Assembly (NCBI GenBank): GCA_026706165.1 | Contig: JAPOZF010000584.1 | Span: forward strand, 628 to 14,866 | Reading direction: 5' to 3' | DNA: 14,239 nucleotides | DNA from: Gemmatimonadota bacterium | GTDB lineage: Bacteria > Latescibacterota > UBA2968 > UBA8231 | Shown: piece by piece, positions 8,503 through 14,239 of the stretch | Numbering within the stretch: the first letter of the stretch is position 1 | Layout: every line of letters begins with the position of its first letter | Notes under the pieces: generated by a model | Seen by the model: only the letters and a program-made list of their open reading frames with translations | The model's database searches: none | What the model was told of the DNA's origin: nothing | Position numbers and translations under genes: made by a program

Positions 8503-9610
8503 CCGGGTTTTTCTTCTTCCGCCGCGTTCGTACCCGGCTCGGAACCATCGGCAGCGGCGTTACCTCAGCTGGCTGGAGGTTTCCCCTGATGTCGACCTGG
8601 AGCGGTCCGCAAGCAGCAGCGGCCGGGTCGACGAAAGCCAGGGCGATACCTCTCCGCAAGCTCGGCGAATAGGTACCACTCGAGACCGAGCCCACCCCCT
8701 GCCGGTCGGCCAGGACCTCATGTCCGGGGCGGGGCACCCCCCGCCCTTTCACGGTCAGGCCGATCAACTGTCTGTAGCCTCCCCGATTGCGAAGCGCGAG
8801 AAGCGCTTCGCGGCCGATGAAATCCCTGTCCCGGCTCGCGTCGAGACCGAGGATGCGGTCGAGACCTGCTTCCAGCGGGGTGATTCCCTCGTCCAGTTCG
8901 TGCCCGTACAGGCAGTACCCCATCTCCGTGCGCAGGGTATCCCGGGCCCCCAGCCCGGCGGGTGTGGCCCCGAGGTTTCTGGCGGCGCCCCACAGTTCCG
9001 GGGTCAGGGCAACAGGACACATGATTTCAAAGCCGTCTTCTCCAGTGTACCCGCTACGGCTGACAAGGAGATCCGCTCCGCAAAAGGAGAAGGATGCGAA
9101 GTGGAAGTAACCCAGCTCCACTACTCCGGGGCCTGCGATAGCGGCGACTGCAGCTTCCGCTTCGGGACCCTGGATGGCGACCATTCCGGTGGCTGCGCTT
9201 CTGTCCTCGACGACGGTCTCCGTGCCGCTGGCAACCCCTCGAATCCACTCGAGGTCCGCATCGATTCGACCGGCGTTTACCACGAGGAGGAACTCCCTCT
9301 CACCATGGCGGTAGACAGCCAGGTCGTCTATTGCGCCGCCATGCTCATTGCACATGACCGCGTACTTCATCGCCCCGACGCGTATCCTGCTTGCATCGAC
9401 AGGAAGCAGGTATTTCAGGAACTCGACGCATCCATGCCCGGCGATATGCAGCTGACCCATGTGGCTGACATCAAAAATCCCGACTCCGGAACGGACGGCG
9501 AGGTGTTCATGACCGATGCCGCGATACTGAACCGGCATTTTCCAGCCGTTGAATGGGACCATCCTTGCCGACTCGGCAAGATGGGTCTCCCTCAGGACCG
9601 TCGTTTTCAA
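8495..9610 (-). CDS. gcvT: glycine cleavage system T protein (aminomethyltransferase)
   Basis: GcvT transfers the methylene from aminomethyl-lipoyl-GcvH to tetrahydrofolate and releases ammonia. Family motifs in order: [33 protein letters not shown] (containing the folate-site Asp, D95 or D96 here), [13 protein letters not shown] and [20 protein letters not shown]. The length of 371 residues is normal. The C-terminus ends in a very basic tail ([13 protein letters not shown]). TTG at 9610 is preferred: it overlaps the coaE stop as TTGA and has AAAAAGGT ending 6 bases upstream. GTG at 9628 would add six residues and overlap coaE by 22 bases. It is followed directly by gcvP with no gcvH in between. 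Confidence 0.95.
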   Translation of the reverse strand: MKTTVLRETHLAESARMVPFNGWKMPVQYRGIGHEHLAVRSGVGIFDVSHMGQLHIAGHGCVEFLKYLLPVDASRIRVGAMKYAVMCNEHGGAIDDLAVYRHGEREFLLVVNAGRIDADLEWIRGVASGTETVVEDRSAATGMVAIQGPEAEAAVAAIAGPGVVELGYFHFASFSFCGADLLVSRSGYTGEDGFEIMCPVALTPELWGAARNLGATPAGLGARDTLRTEMGYCLYGHELDEGITPLEAGLDRILGLDASRDRDFIGREALLALRNRGGYRQLIGLTVKGRGVPRPGHEVLADRQGVGSVSSGTYSPSLRRGIALAFVDPAAAACGPLQVDIRGNLQPAEVTPLPMVPSRVRTRRKKKNPDG

Positions 9611-10209
9611 ATGGCTACCTTTTTCCACAGGTCACGGGCGGCTTTCTCGAGCTCTGCCAGGGTGCCGCTGTTGTCGACCACGATATCTGCGGCAGCGACC
9701 TTTTCCGCCTCCGGCGCTTGCGCCCGGGTTCGTCTGGCGACCTCTTCCTCGCTTGTGCCGCGACGCGACGCCAGGCGGTCACCCACCACCGACTGGTCCG
9801 CCACCAAGACGACCAGCAGGTCGAACCGATCCTGCACTCCCCACTCCAGGATCAGGGGGGCATCGAGTATGACCGCTCCCGGCTCCCGGGTGGCTCGCCT
9901 GCAGAAATCGACTCTGTTCCAGAGTTCGGGTTCCAGCACCGGGCGCAGAATGTCGGTCAAAATCCGCAGCTTGCGGGGATCGGGGAAAACCACCCTTCCG
10001 AGCTTTGCGCGATCGACACCTCCTCCGGGATTCAGGATTCCGGAACCGAAGGAATGGGTAACCGCTTCGACTACTTCGGGGCAGTCGAGTACCTCGTGGG
10101 CAACGCGGTCGGCATCAACTACAAGAGCTCCCCTTCTGGCGAGCATTGCAGAAAAAGTCGATTTGCCAGCGCCAATGTTCCCCGTGATTCCGACAAGATG
10201 GACCGGCAT
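9607..10209 (-). CDS. coaE: dephospho-CoA kinase
   Basis: CoaE phosphorylates the ribose 3'-OH of dephospho-CoA, the last step of coenzyme A synthesis. The 200-residue protein opens with MPVHLVGITGNIGAGKST, whose Walker A P-loop spans residues 10-18. LDAPLILEWGVQDRFDLLVV is the CoaE-specific segment near the centre, and SVVGDRLASRRGTSEEEVARR forms the lid region. ATG at 10209 is chosen because it puts the P-loop at the normal distance. The frame stays open upstream to 10509, but that part crosses the hflC terminator and hflC itself and has no CoaE character. It is the first gene of the coaE-gcvT-gcvP-gmd run, with its promoter presumably in 10210-10280, where I see no good consensus. Confidence 0.94.
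   Translation of the reverse strand: MPVHLVGITGNIGAGKSTFSAMLARRGALVVDADRVAHEVLDCPEVVEAVTHSFGSGILNPGGGVDRAKLGRVVFPDPRKLRILTDILRPVLEPELWNRVDFCRRATREPGAVILDAPLILEWGVQDRFDLLVVLVADQSVVGDRLASRRGTSEEEVARRTRAQAPEAEKVAAADIVVDNSGTLAELEKAARDLWKKVAI
9617..9624 (-). promoter_or_regulatory. Shine-Dalgarno that decides the gcvT start
   Basis: AAAAAGGT inside the last codons of coaE ends 6 bases before the TTG at 9610. This supports TTG over the GTG at 9628, which lies upstream of this site. Confidence 0.55.
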
Positions 10210-10280
10210 CGCCGCGCAATCGCCGTCTCGCCGGGCGGTTTGGGCTGAACCCCAAGAGTAGCTGCGGGAAGGAAAATCGG

Positions 10281-10312
10281 AAAAAGAAAAGGCGAACCAG
10301 GAGCCGGTCGCC
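10281..10312 (-). terminator. intrinsic terminator of hflKC
   Basis: Read on the minus strand, GGCGACC (10312-10306) pairs with GGTTCGCC (10298-10291), with one bulged T and a short loop. TTTTCTTTTT follows at 10290-10281. The stem begins immediately after the hflC TGA. The order (stem, then T run) fits the minus strand only and separates hflKC from coaE. Confidence 0.75.
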
Positions 10313-11170
10313 TCAATCTCGTCCTTGAAGGAACTTGAAGAACTCGGTGTCGAGAGGTTGCACGAGGACGGTGTTCTCGGTGAGGGACTTTTCATACGCC
10401 TCGAGAGTGCGGGTGAACTCGTAGAACTTGCCGGCGTTCTTGTACGCGCCGGCATAGATCTTGAGGGCTTCCGCATCACCTTCGCCGCGGATTCTCTGGG
10501 ACTGTTCATACGCTTCAGCGCTGATACTGGCCGCCTCGAGATCGGTCTCGGCGCGAATCTTCAGGGCCTGCTCCTCGCCCTCGGCCCGGTAGGCCTTCGC
10601 TTCCCGCTCGCGCTCGGCTCTCATGCGGCTGAACACGAACGCCTCGTTCTCAGGCGGCAAGTCCGCCCTCTTGACGCGCACATCGAGAACCTCGATCCCG
10701 TACGGACGGGCTGCTTCAGCCGATCGCGAGGTCACCTCACGCATGATCGTCTCGCGGTTTGTCGCGATCACTTCTGAAAGCTCGTGCTTACCCAGCTCTT
10801 TGCGCACGGGCGCGTATACAATATCGTCCAGACGTGCCGTGGCCTCGTCAACGGTTCGGAGCGCCCTCATAAACACCAAGGGGTCGACAATCCGCCACCG
10901 TGCGTAATTGTCGAGAAGAAGGATTTTCTTGTCTTTGGTATAGATCGGGTCCGGGTTGGCGTCGTAGTCGAGAAGGCGCTTGTCGAAGTAGTTGACCTTC
11001 TGAACCGGATTCGGAAGCTTGAAATGCAACCCTGGTTCGGTAATTACTCTGACAGGTTCACCGAACTGGGTGACGACGGCCTGCTGGATCTCGGTAACGG
11101 TGAAAAGGACGAGATTGGCGCCAAACACGGCGACGGCAATCGCGATGACGAGGGCGGCGGCGGAACGCAT
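10313..11170 (-). CDS. hflC: HflC, SPFH/band 7 membrane protein regulating FtsH
   Basis: HflC assembles with HflK into a membrane cage around FtsH and modulates degradation of membrane proteins. The 285-residue protein has a single N-terminal transmembrane helix at about residues 4-26 after a very short leader, then the SPFH domain (EIQQAVVTQFGEPVRVITEP at about 27-46, GLHFKLPNPVQKVNYFDKRL next). A long charged helix follows, with MRAEREREAKAYRAEGEEQA and ALKIRAETDLEAASISAEAY. The C-terminus (DTEFFKFLQGRD) is typical of HflC. It lies 20 bases after hflK in the usual K-then-C order. GGAGG lies about 14 bases before the ATG, farther than ideal, with AGGA nearer. The protein ends just before an intrinsic terminator. 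FtsH is not in the window. Confidence 0.95.
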   Translation of the reverse strand: MRSAAALVIAIAVAVFGANLVLFTVTEIQQAVVTQFGEPVRVITEPGLHFKLPNPVQKVNYFDKRLLDYDANPDPIYTKDKKILLLDNYARWRIVDPLVFMRALRTVDEATARLDDIVYAPVRKELGKHELSEVIATNRETIMREVTSRSAEAARPYGIEVLDVRVKRADLPPENEAFVFSRMRAEREREAKAYRAEGEEQALKIRAETDLEAASISAEAYEQSQRIRGEGDAEALKIYAGAYKNAGKFYEFTRTLEAYEKSLTENTVLVQPLDTEFFKFLQGRD

Positions 11171-11190
11171 GGTCCTATGCTCTTCCTCCG

Positions 11191-12180
11191 CTAATTCCTG
11201 GACTGATCGAGGTTGAGGATGTTGAGGAGCCCGCCCTTGTTGTCGGATTTGATTATGTACTTCTTCAGGCCCGGGAGAATCGTTTCCATTGTCTCGAGAT
11301 AAAGACGCTTCTCCGTAACTGACGGAGCCTTCTTGTATTCAGCATAGACTGCTCGGAAACGGTCCGCATCGCCCTGGGCACGGCGAATGCGTTCGACCTT
11401 GTACGCCTCGGCTTCCTTGATCCGGCGTTGTGCTTCACCCCTGGCCTTGGGAATGACGTCGTTCTGGTAACCCCTTGCTTCATTCACAAGGCGCTCGCGG
11501 TCCTCCTTGGCGCTGGCGACATCCTTGAAGGCGTCGTCGACTTGAGCCGGGGGTCCGACCGTCTGCAACTGCACGGATTCCACGGACAGTCCGCACTGGT
11601 AGCGATCGAACAACTCCTGGAGTTTTGCATGGATTTCGGTCTGGATGCGGAGCTTTCCTTCCGTCAACGCTTCGTCGATCCGATGGCGGCCCACCACCTG
11701 CCTGAGTGCGGCTTCGCAGGCATCGTGCACCAGACCCGCGCTGCGGCCCTCGAAAACCCCCAATCCGGCAACACTGAAGAGAGCATCGACGACGCTGGAA
11801 ACGCGGTACTGAACCACCATCTCGACATCGATGATGTTCTCATCCCCTGTCAGCATCAGCGATTCCTTGGGCTTGGCGGTGTAGCGTGCAGGGGGCCCCG
11901 GATCGATGGTTCGGAATCCGATTTCCTCGCGGTACACCTGTGTAACCGATCTTGTGATGCGGTTTTCGATCGGCGACGGCAGGTGGTAGTGCAACCCCGG
12001 ATCGACGACGGAATGCAGCTTGCCGAAACGTAGGACGACCGCTTTCTCGTCGGGCGCTACGGTGTAGATTCCACTGAGAAGCCAGAGTCCGAAGAGAACA
12101 CCGACGACGAGGTAAACGGTTCGGGGGTTCAGCTTCAGCGAAGGTACGGGGGTCTTGGGAAAGTCGAACTGCTGCGGCAC
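11191..12180 (-). CDS. hflK: HflK, SPFH/band 7 membrane protein regulating FtsH
   Basis: HflK is the partner of HflC in the FtsH-associated membrane complex. The 329-residue protein has a short cytoplasmic N-terminus and one transmembrane helix at about residues 20-40. The SPFH domain begins at YTVAPDEKAVVLRFGK, followed by GLHYHLPSPIENRITRSVTQ. The helical part contains VIPKARGEAQRRIKEAEAYK and the conserved ERIRRAQGDADRFRAVYAEY. The C-terminus has LYLETMETILPGLKKYII, as in HflK. It lacks the long Gly-rich N-terminal extension of enterobacterial HflK. The start is GTG at 12180, with AAAGG upstream. A near-consensus promoter lies 40-68 bases upstream, in the region shared with clpP. Confidence 0.95.
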   Translation of the reverse strand: MPQQFDFPKTPVPSLKLNPRTVYLVVGVLFGLWLLSGIYTVAPDEKAVVLRFGKLHSVVDPGLHYHLPSPIENRITRSVTQVYREEIGFRTIDPGPPARYTAKPKESLMLTGDENIIDVEMVVQYRVSSVVDALFSVAGLGVFEGRSAGLVHDACEAALRQVVGRHRIDEALTEGKLRIQTEIHAKLQELFDRYQCGLSVESVQLQTVGPPAQVDDAFKDVASAKEDRERLVNEARGYQNDVIPKARGEAQRRIKEAEAYKVERIRRAQGDADRFRAVYAEYKKAPSVTEKRLYLETMETILPGLKKYIIKSDNKGGLLNILNLDQSRN

Positions 12181-12219
12181 TGTCTTTCACTGCCTTTCGT
12201 TCTGAATTGAATCAGCGGG

Positions 12220-12248
12220 AATCTAGGTGTCGCGGAACCGGATGTCAA
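12220..12248 (-). promoter_or_regulatory. sigma70-type promoter for hflKC
   Basis: On the minus strand, TTGACA (12248-12243) is a perfect -35 box. It is followed by a 17-base spacer and TAGATT (12225-12220), a 4 of 6 match to the -10 box. Transcription would begin near 12213, giving a leader of about 33 bases before the hflK GTG. Confidence 0.65.
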
Positions 12249-12281
12249 TCAAAGCACCCTGCGTGGGAACATTGGCCCTGG

Positions 12282-12310
12282 TTGACAGAAGCACAGCAGC
12301 TGTCTATCGT
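12282..12310 (+). promoter_or_regulatory. sigma70-type promoter for clpP
   Basis: TTGACA (12282-12287) is a perfect -35 box. A 17-base spacer follows, then TATCGT (12305-12310), a 4 of 6 match to the -10 box. Transcription would begin near 12317, about 56 bases before the clpP ATG. It faces away from the hflKC promoter, with 33 bases between the two -35 boxes. Confidence 0.65.
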
Positions 12311-12372
12311 CCGCAATAATCGTTTTTTCGCTTGTCATCCACCCGAGCACAGGACGCACCATAGCTTTCGAC

Positions 12373-12987
12373 ATGGCGGTAATTCCCGTAGTCATCGAGC
12401 AGACAGGACGTGGAGAACGCGCCTATGACATCTTCTCCAGACTGCTGAAGGAGCGCATCGTTTTCATCGGTATGCCGATCGATGACGGCGAGGCCAATCT
12501 CGTTATCGCTCAACTGCTCTTTCTCGCATCGGAAGACCCCAACCAGGACATCTCCCTGTACATCAACAGCCCGGGCGGTCTGATAACGTCCGGACTTGCC
12601 ATCTACGACACCATGCAACACATCCCCTGCGACGTTGCGACCTTGTGTGTCGGGCAGGCGTACAGCATGAGCGCAATTCTACTGGCCGGGGGTGCCAGGG
12701 GAAAACGCCATGCCCTCCCCCATTCGCGAATCATGCTGCACCAGCCTTGGGGAGGCATCGGCGGTCAGGCCGCTGACATGGAGATTCAGGCCCGGGAGAT
12801 CATGGATTGGCGGCAGAGACTCAACGCCATCCTGGTAGCGGATTCCGAACAGCCCCTGGAAAGGATCGAAGAAGTCACCGAGAGGAATTATTTCCTGTCG
12901 CCGCACGAAGCGCAGGATTTCGGCCTGATCGATGGCATCTTTGAATCCGCTAGCGAACTGGAAGAAAGCAAGCAGGCCACTGGCTGA
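12373..12987 (+). CDS. clpP: ClpP-family serine protease with Asn in place of the catalytic Asp
   Basis: ClpP forms a 14-subunit barrel that degrades proteins fed by Clp ATPases in the cytoplasm. The 204-residue protein aligns with ClpP end to end, from [20 protein letters not shown] through [11 protein letters not shown] (64-74) to the terminal handle and FGLIDGIF. The nucleophile is S98, but its context is GQAYSMSA instead of the usual GQAASMGA. The catalytic His is H123 in MLHQPWGG. The position of the third catalytic residue (Asp in TERDRF of E. coli) is N172 in TERNYF (codon AAT). A Ser-His-Asn arrangement is known from Listeria ClpP1. No clpX or other Clp ATPase is adjacent; the next gene is convergent. 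Only a distant AGGA lies upstream of the ATG. It is probably a second ClpP paralogue with altered activity, though whether another exists cannot be seen here. Confidence 0.93.
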   Translation: MAVIPVVIEQTGRGERAYDIFSRLLKERIVFIGMPIDDGEANLVIAQLLFLASEDPNQDISLYINSPGGLITSGLAIYDTMQHIPCDVATLCVGQAYSMSAILLAGGARGKRHALPHSRIMLHQPWGGIGGQAADMEIQAREIMDWRQRLNAILVADSEQPLERIEEVTERNYFLSPHEAQDFGLIDGIFESASELEESKQATG

Positions 12988-13002
12988 CTTCAGGCGGGAA
13001 TT

Positions 13003-13018
13003 CCACCGGCCCCGGTGG
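13003..13018. terminator. hairpin between convergent clpP and diguanylate cyclase genes
   Basis: CCACCG (13003-13008) and CGGTGG (13013-13018) form a 6-bp GC-rich stem with a 4-base loop in the 37-base gap between the convergent genes. No T run follows on either strand, so a classical intrinsic terminator is not supported. Confidence 0.3.
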
Positions 13019-13024
13019 CCGCAC

Positions 13025-13900
13025 TCAAGAGAACACCGACCGATTGCGGCCCGAGTACTTCGCCTTGTAAAGACGCCAATCGGCACATTCGATCAGTTCT
13101 TCCACCGAGTCCGCCTCATCTGTGGGGAATGACGCCACCCCGAGGCTTATCGTGACACGCTCCTTTCGCTCCCCGTTCGAGTGGTAGCATCCGGCTGCCG
13201 ACTCCCGCAACCTTTCTGCAAGCACCGCCGCCCCGAAACGGTCGGTGTGGGGCAACATCACGGCGAACTCTTCCCCGCCGTATCGCGCCAGGAGGTCTTC
13301 CTTGCGTATCAGTTGTCTCACCAAATCGGCCGTGCCTTTCAAAACGGTGTCTCCGAACAGGTGTCCATGGGAATCGTTCACGTTCTTGAAGTGATCGAGA
13401 TCGAACAGAATAAATGAAACGGGCGTTCGGTGGCGCCTCGCTTCTCCCAGGCGCAGCTTAAGCTGCTCATGGAGATAGCGGCGGTTGTAAGCCCCGGTCA
13501 ACTCGTCGATAACGGCTTTTGAACCCAGCTCATCGAGACGCTGCTTTACCTTCAGCAATAGTTCTGTCCGCCCGGCGACCTCGCTTGAGTCAACGGGCAA
13601 TGAAAGGTAGTCGCCAACGGTCCCCTCAAGATTTGGCGGTTGCCGGGGAGATTCCGGCTCTCGAAACAGCAAAACGGGGATGTCCTGCGCACGAAACCAA
13701 GAGATAACGGTTTCCAGAAAATCCATATTCACGGAACCGGAGCGGTCCTTCAGGAACACCAGGTCAACCCTGGCGGTGGTGGAGCAGTCGAGGGTCGCTG
13801 GCTCGGGGGGCAAAACCGTGATCGCATGACTCCCGGAAATCGCCTTCTCGACGTCCTCGACGACCGCCTTGTCATCGGAGAGAATCAGGATGCTGCCCAT
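13025..13900 (-). CDS. diguanylate cyclase with degenerate receiver-like N-terminal domain
   Basis: The GGDEF domain (about residues 128-291) makes cyclic di-GMP from two GTP. It has DELTGAYNRRYL, LFDLDHFKNVNDSHGHLFGD (metal and substrate residues) and an active-site GGEEF at 208-212. RKED at 199-202, five residues before GGEEF, is an intact inhibitory RxxD site, so product feedback is likely. Residues 1-120 look like a response-regulator receiver (MGSILILSDDKA, then VDLVFLKD). At the expected phosphoacceptor position the residue is K51, not Asp, with D52 offset by one, and the usual KP motif reads LPVD. Phosphorylation control therefore seems unlikely. It follows epmA by 15 bases with a strong Shine-Dalgarno. 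No transmembrane segment is visible. Confidence 0.92.
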   Translation of the reverse strand: MGSILILSDDKAVVEDVEKAISGSHAITVLPPEPATLDCSTTARVDLVFLKDRSGSVNMDFLETVISWFRAQDIPVLLFREPESPRQPPNLEGTVGDYLSLPVDSSEVAGRTELLLKVKQRLDELGSKAVIDELTGAYNRRYLHEQLKLRLGEARRHRTPVSFILFDLDHFKNVNDSHGHLFGDTVLKGTADLVRQLIRKEDLLARYGGEEFAVMLPHTDRFGAAVLAERLRESAAGCYHSNGERKERVTISLGVASFPTDEADSVEELIECADWRLYKAKYSGRNRSVFS

Positions 13901-13908
13901 AAAAGGGG

Positions 13909-13916
13909 CACCTCCC
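13909..13916 (-). promoter_or_regulatory. strong Shine-Dalgarno of the diguanylate cyclase gene
   Basis: GGGAGGTG lies 8 bases before the ATG at 13900 and touches the TAG stop of epmA. This is the strongest ribosome-binding site in the window and fixes the start. Confidence 0.7.
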
Positions 13917-14239
13917 TATGGGAACGCCAAGACTCTACCAATGGAACTGGAAGAGGTTATCAGCATGGCGAGGCGATCGATACCGAGGGCCATACCTGCG
14001 GCATCCGGCATGCGGTGCAACGAGTCGAGAAACCCCTCGTCGAGCGGGTATCGCTGGCCGATTGGCCGATGTCGACGTTCAGCCATGAGAGTTCTCCTCT
14101 GACGCCTGGGGTCGTTCTGCTCGCTGAAGCCATTCGCCAATTCCAGGCCTGCGATATAAAGCTCGACCCGGGCGGCGGTATGGGGATCGTCTTCCCTCTG
14201 CTTGGCCATCGGGGACAGACGTGCTGGAAAATCCATCAG
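13916..14239 (-). CDS. epmA: EF-P--lysine lysyltransferase EpmA (GenX/PoxA), N-terminal part outside window
   Basis: Only the last 107 or so codons are present; the frame runs through the right window edge, so the ATG at 14236 is internal. EpmA is a class II lysyl-tRNA synthetase paralogue without an anticodon-binding domain that attaches (R)-beta-lysine to a lysine of elongation factor P, easing translation of polyproline stretches. The match is to its catalytic C-terminus: DFPARLSPMAKQREDDP, then ELYIAGLELANGFSEQNDP, then class II motif 3 in AGMALGIDRLAMLI, ending VLAFP. The ELANGF and MALGIDRL wording fits EpmA rather than LysS, which normally has ANAY-type and LGIGIDRL-type versions. It shares an operon with the downstream diguanylate cyclase. 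EpmB and EF-P itself are not seen here. Confidence 0.88.
   Translation of the reverse strand: MMDFPARLSPMAKQREDDPHTAARVELYIAGLELANGFSEQNDPRRQRRTLMAERRHRPIGQRYPLDEGFLDSLHRMPDAAGMALGIDRLAMLITSSSSIGRVLAFP

Noticed and set aside
8333..10261. A 642-codon plus-strand open frame opposite gcvT and coaE.
   Set aside because: The minus strand codes for clear GcvT, CoaE and GcvP N-terminal sequence here; the plus frame has low-complexity Arg/Ser/Pro content and no motif.
10210..10509. An N-terminal extension of coaE to 10509.
   Set aside because: It would cross the hflC terminator and the hflC 3' end, and the P-loop is already correctly placed from ATG 10209.
13916..14239. Assignment of the right-edge fragment to lysyl-tRNA synthetase (lysS).
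   Set aside because: ELANGFSE and AGMALGIDRL match EpmA wording better than the LysS equivalents, although the two families are related and the N-terminus is not visible.

Overview
The window is about 14 kb of GC-rich, densely packed bacterial chromosome. Several genes overlap by a few bases. No tRNA, rRNA, insertion sequence, CRISPR array or phage gene is visible. HflK/HflC, single-chain GcvP and an EpmA-type EF-P lysyltransferase suggest a Gram-negative-type bacterium. The YmfF/YmfH peptidase pair is best known from Gram-positive bacteria, so the lineage may be a less-studied phylum. The sequence alone does not settle the taxonomy.

Layout. (1) 1-3520, minus strand: ymfF, ymfH and a THUMP-domain RNA methyltransferase-like gene cut by the window edge, forming a compact operon. 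(2) 3587-4375, plus strand: a TrmJ-type tRNA 2'-O-methyltransferase, divergent from ymfF. (3) 4601-10209, minus strand: coaE, gcvT, gcvP and gmd, all overlapping. (4) 10313-12180, minus strand: hflK then hflC, ending in an intrinsic terminator that separates them from coaE. (5) 12373-12987, plus strand: clpP, divergent from hflK, with a near-consensus sigma70-type promoter for each direction in the shared gap. (6) 13025 to the right edge, minus strand: the C-terminal part of epmA followed by a diguanylate cyclase.

How the genes relate. HflK/HflC regulate the membrane protease FtsH and ClpP is a soluble protease, so region 4-5 is a divergent proteostasis locus. GcvT and GcvP are two of the four glycine-cleavage components; GcvH and the lipoamide dehydrogenase are not here. 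CoaE makes coenzyme A and Gmd makes a GDP-deoxyhexose precursor; neither has an obvious link to glycine cleavage. TrmJ, the THUMP protein and EpmA all act on the translation apparatus.

Most of the window is housekeeping and no clearly new multi-gene system is evident. The best leads are a ClpP whose catalytic Asp is replaced by Asn and whose nucleophile motif is altered, a THUMP protein whose SAM-binding motif looks eroded, a diguanylate cyclase with a receiver-like domain lacking its phosphoacceptor Asp, and the co-presence of EpmA with YmfF/YmfH.
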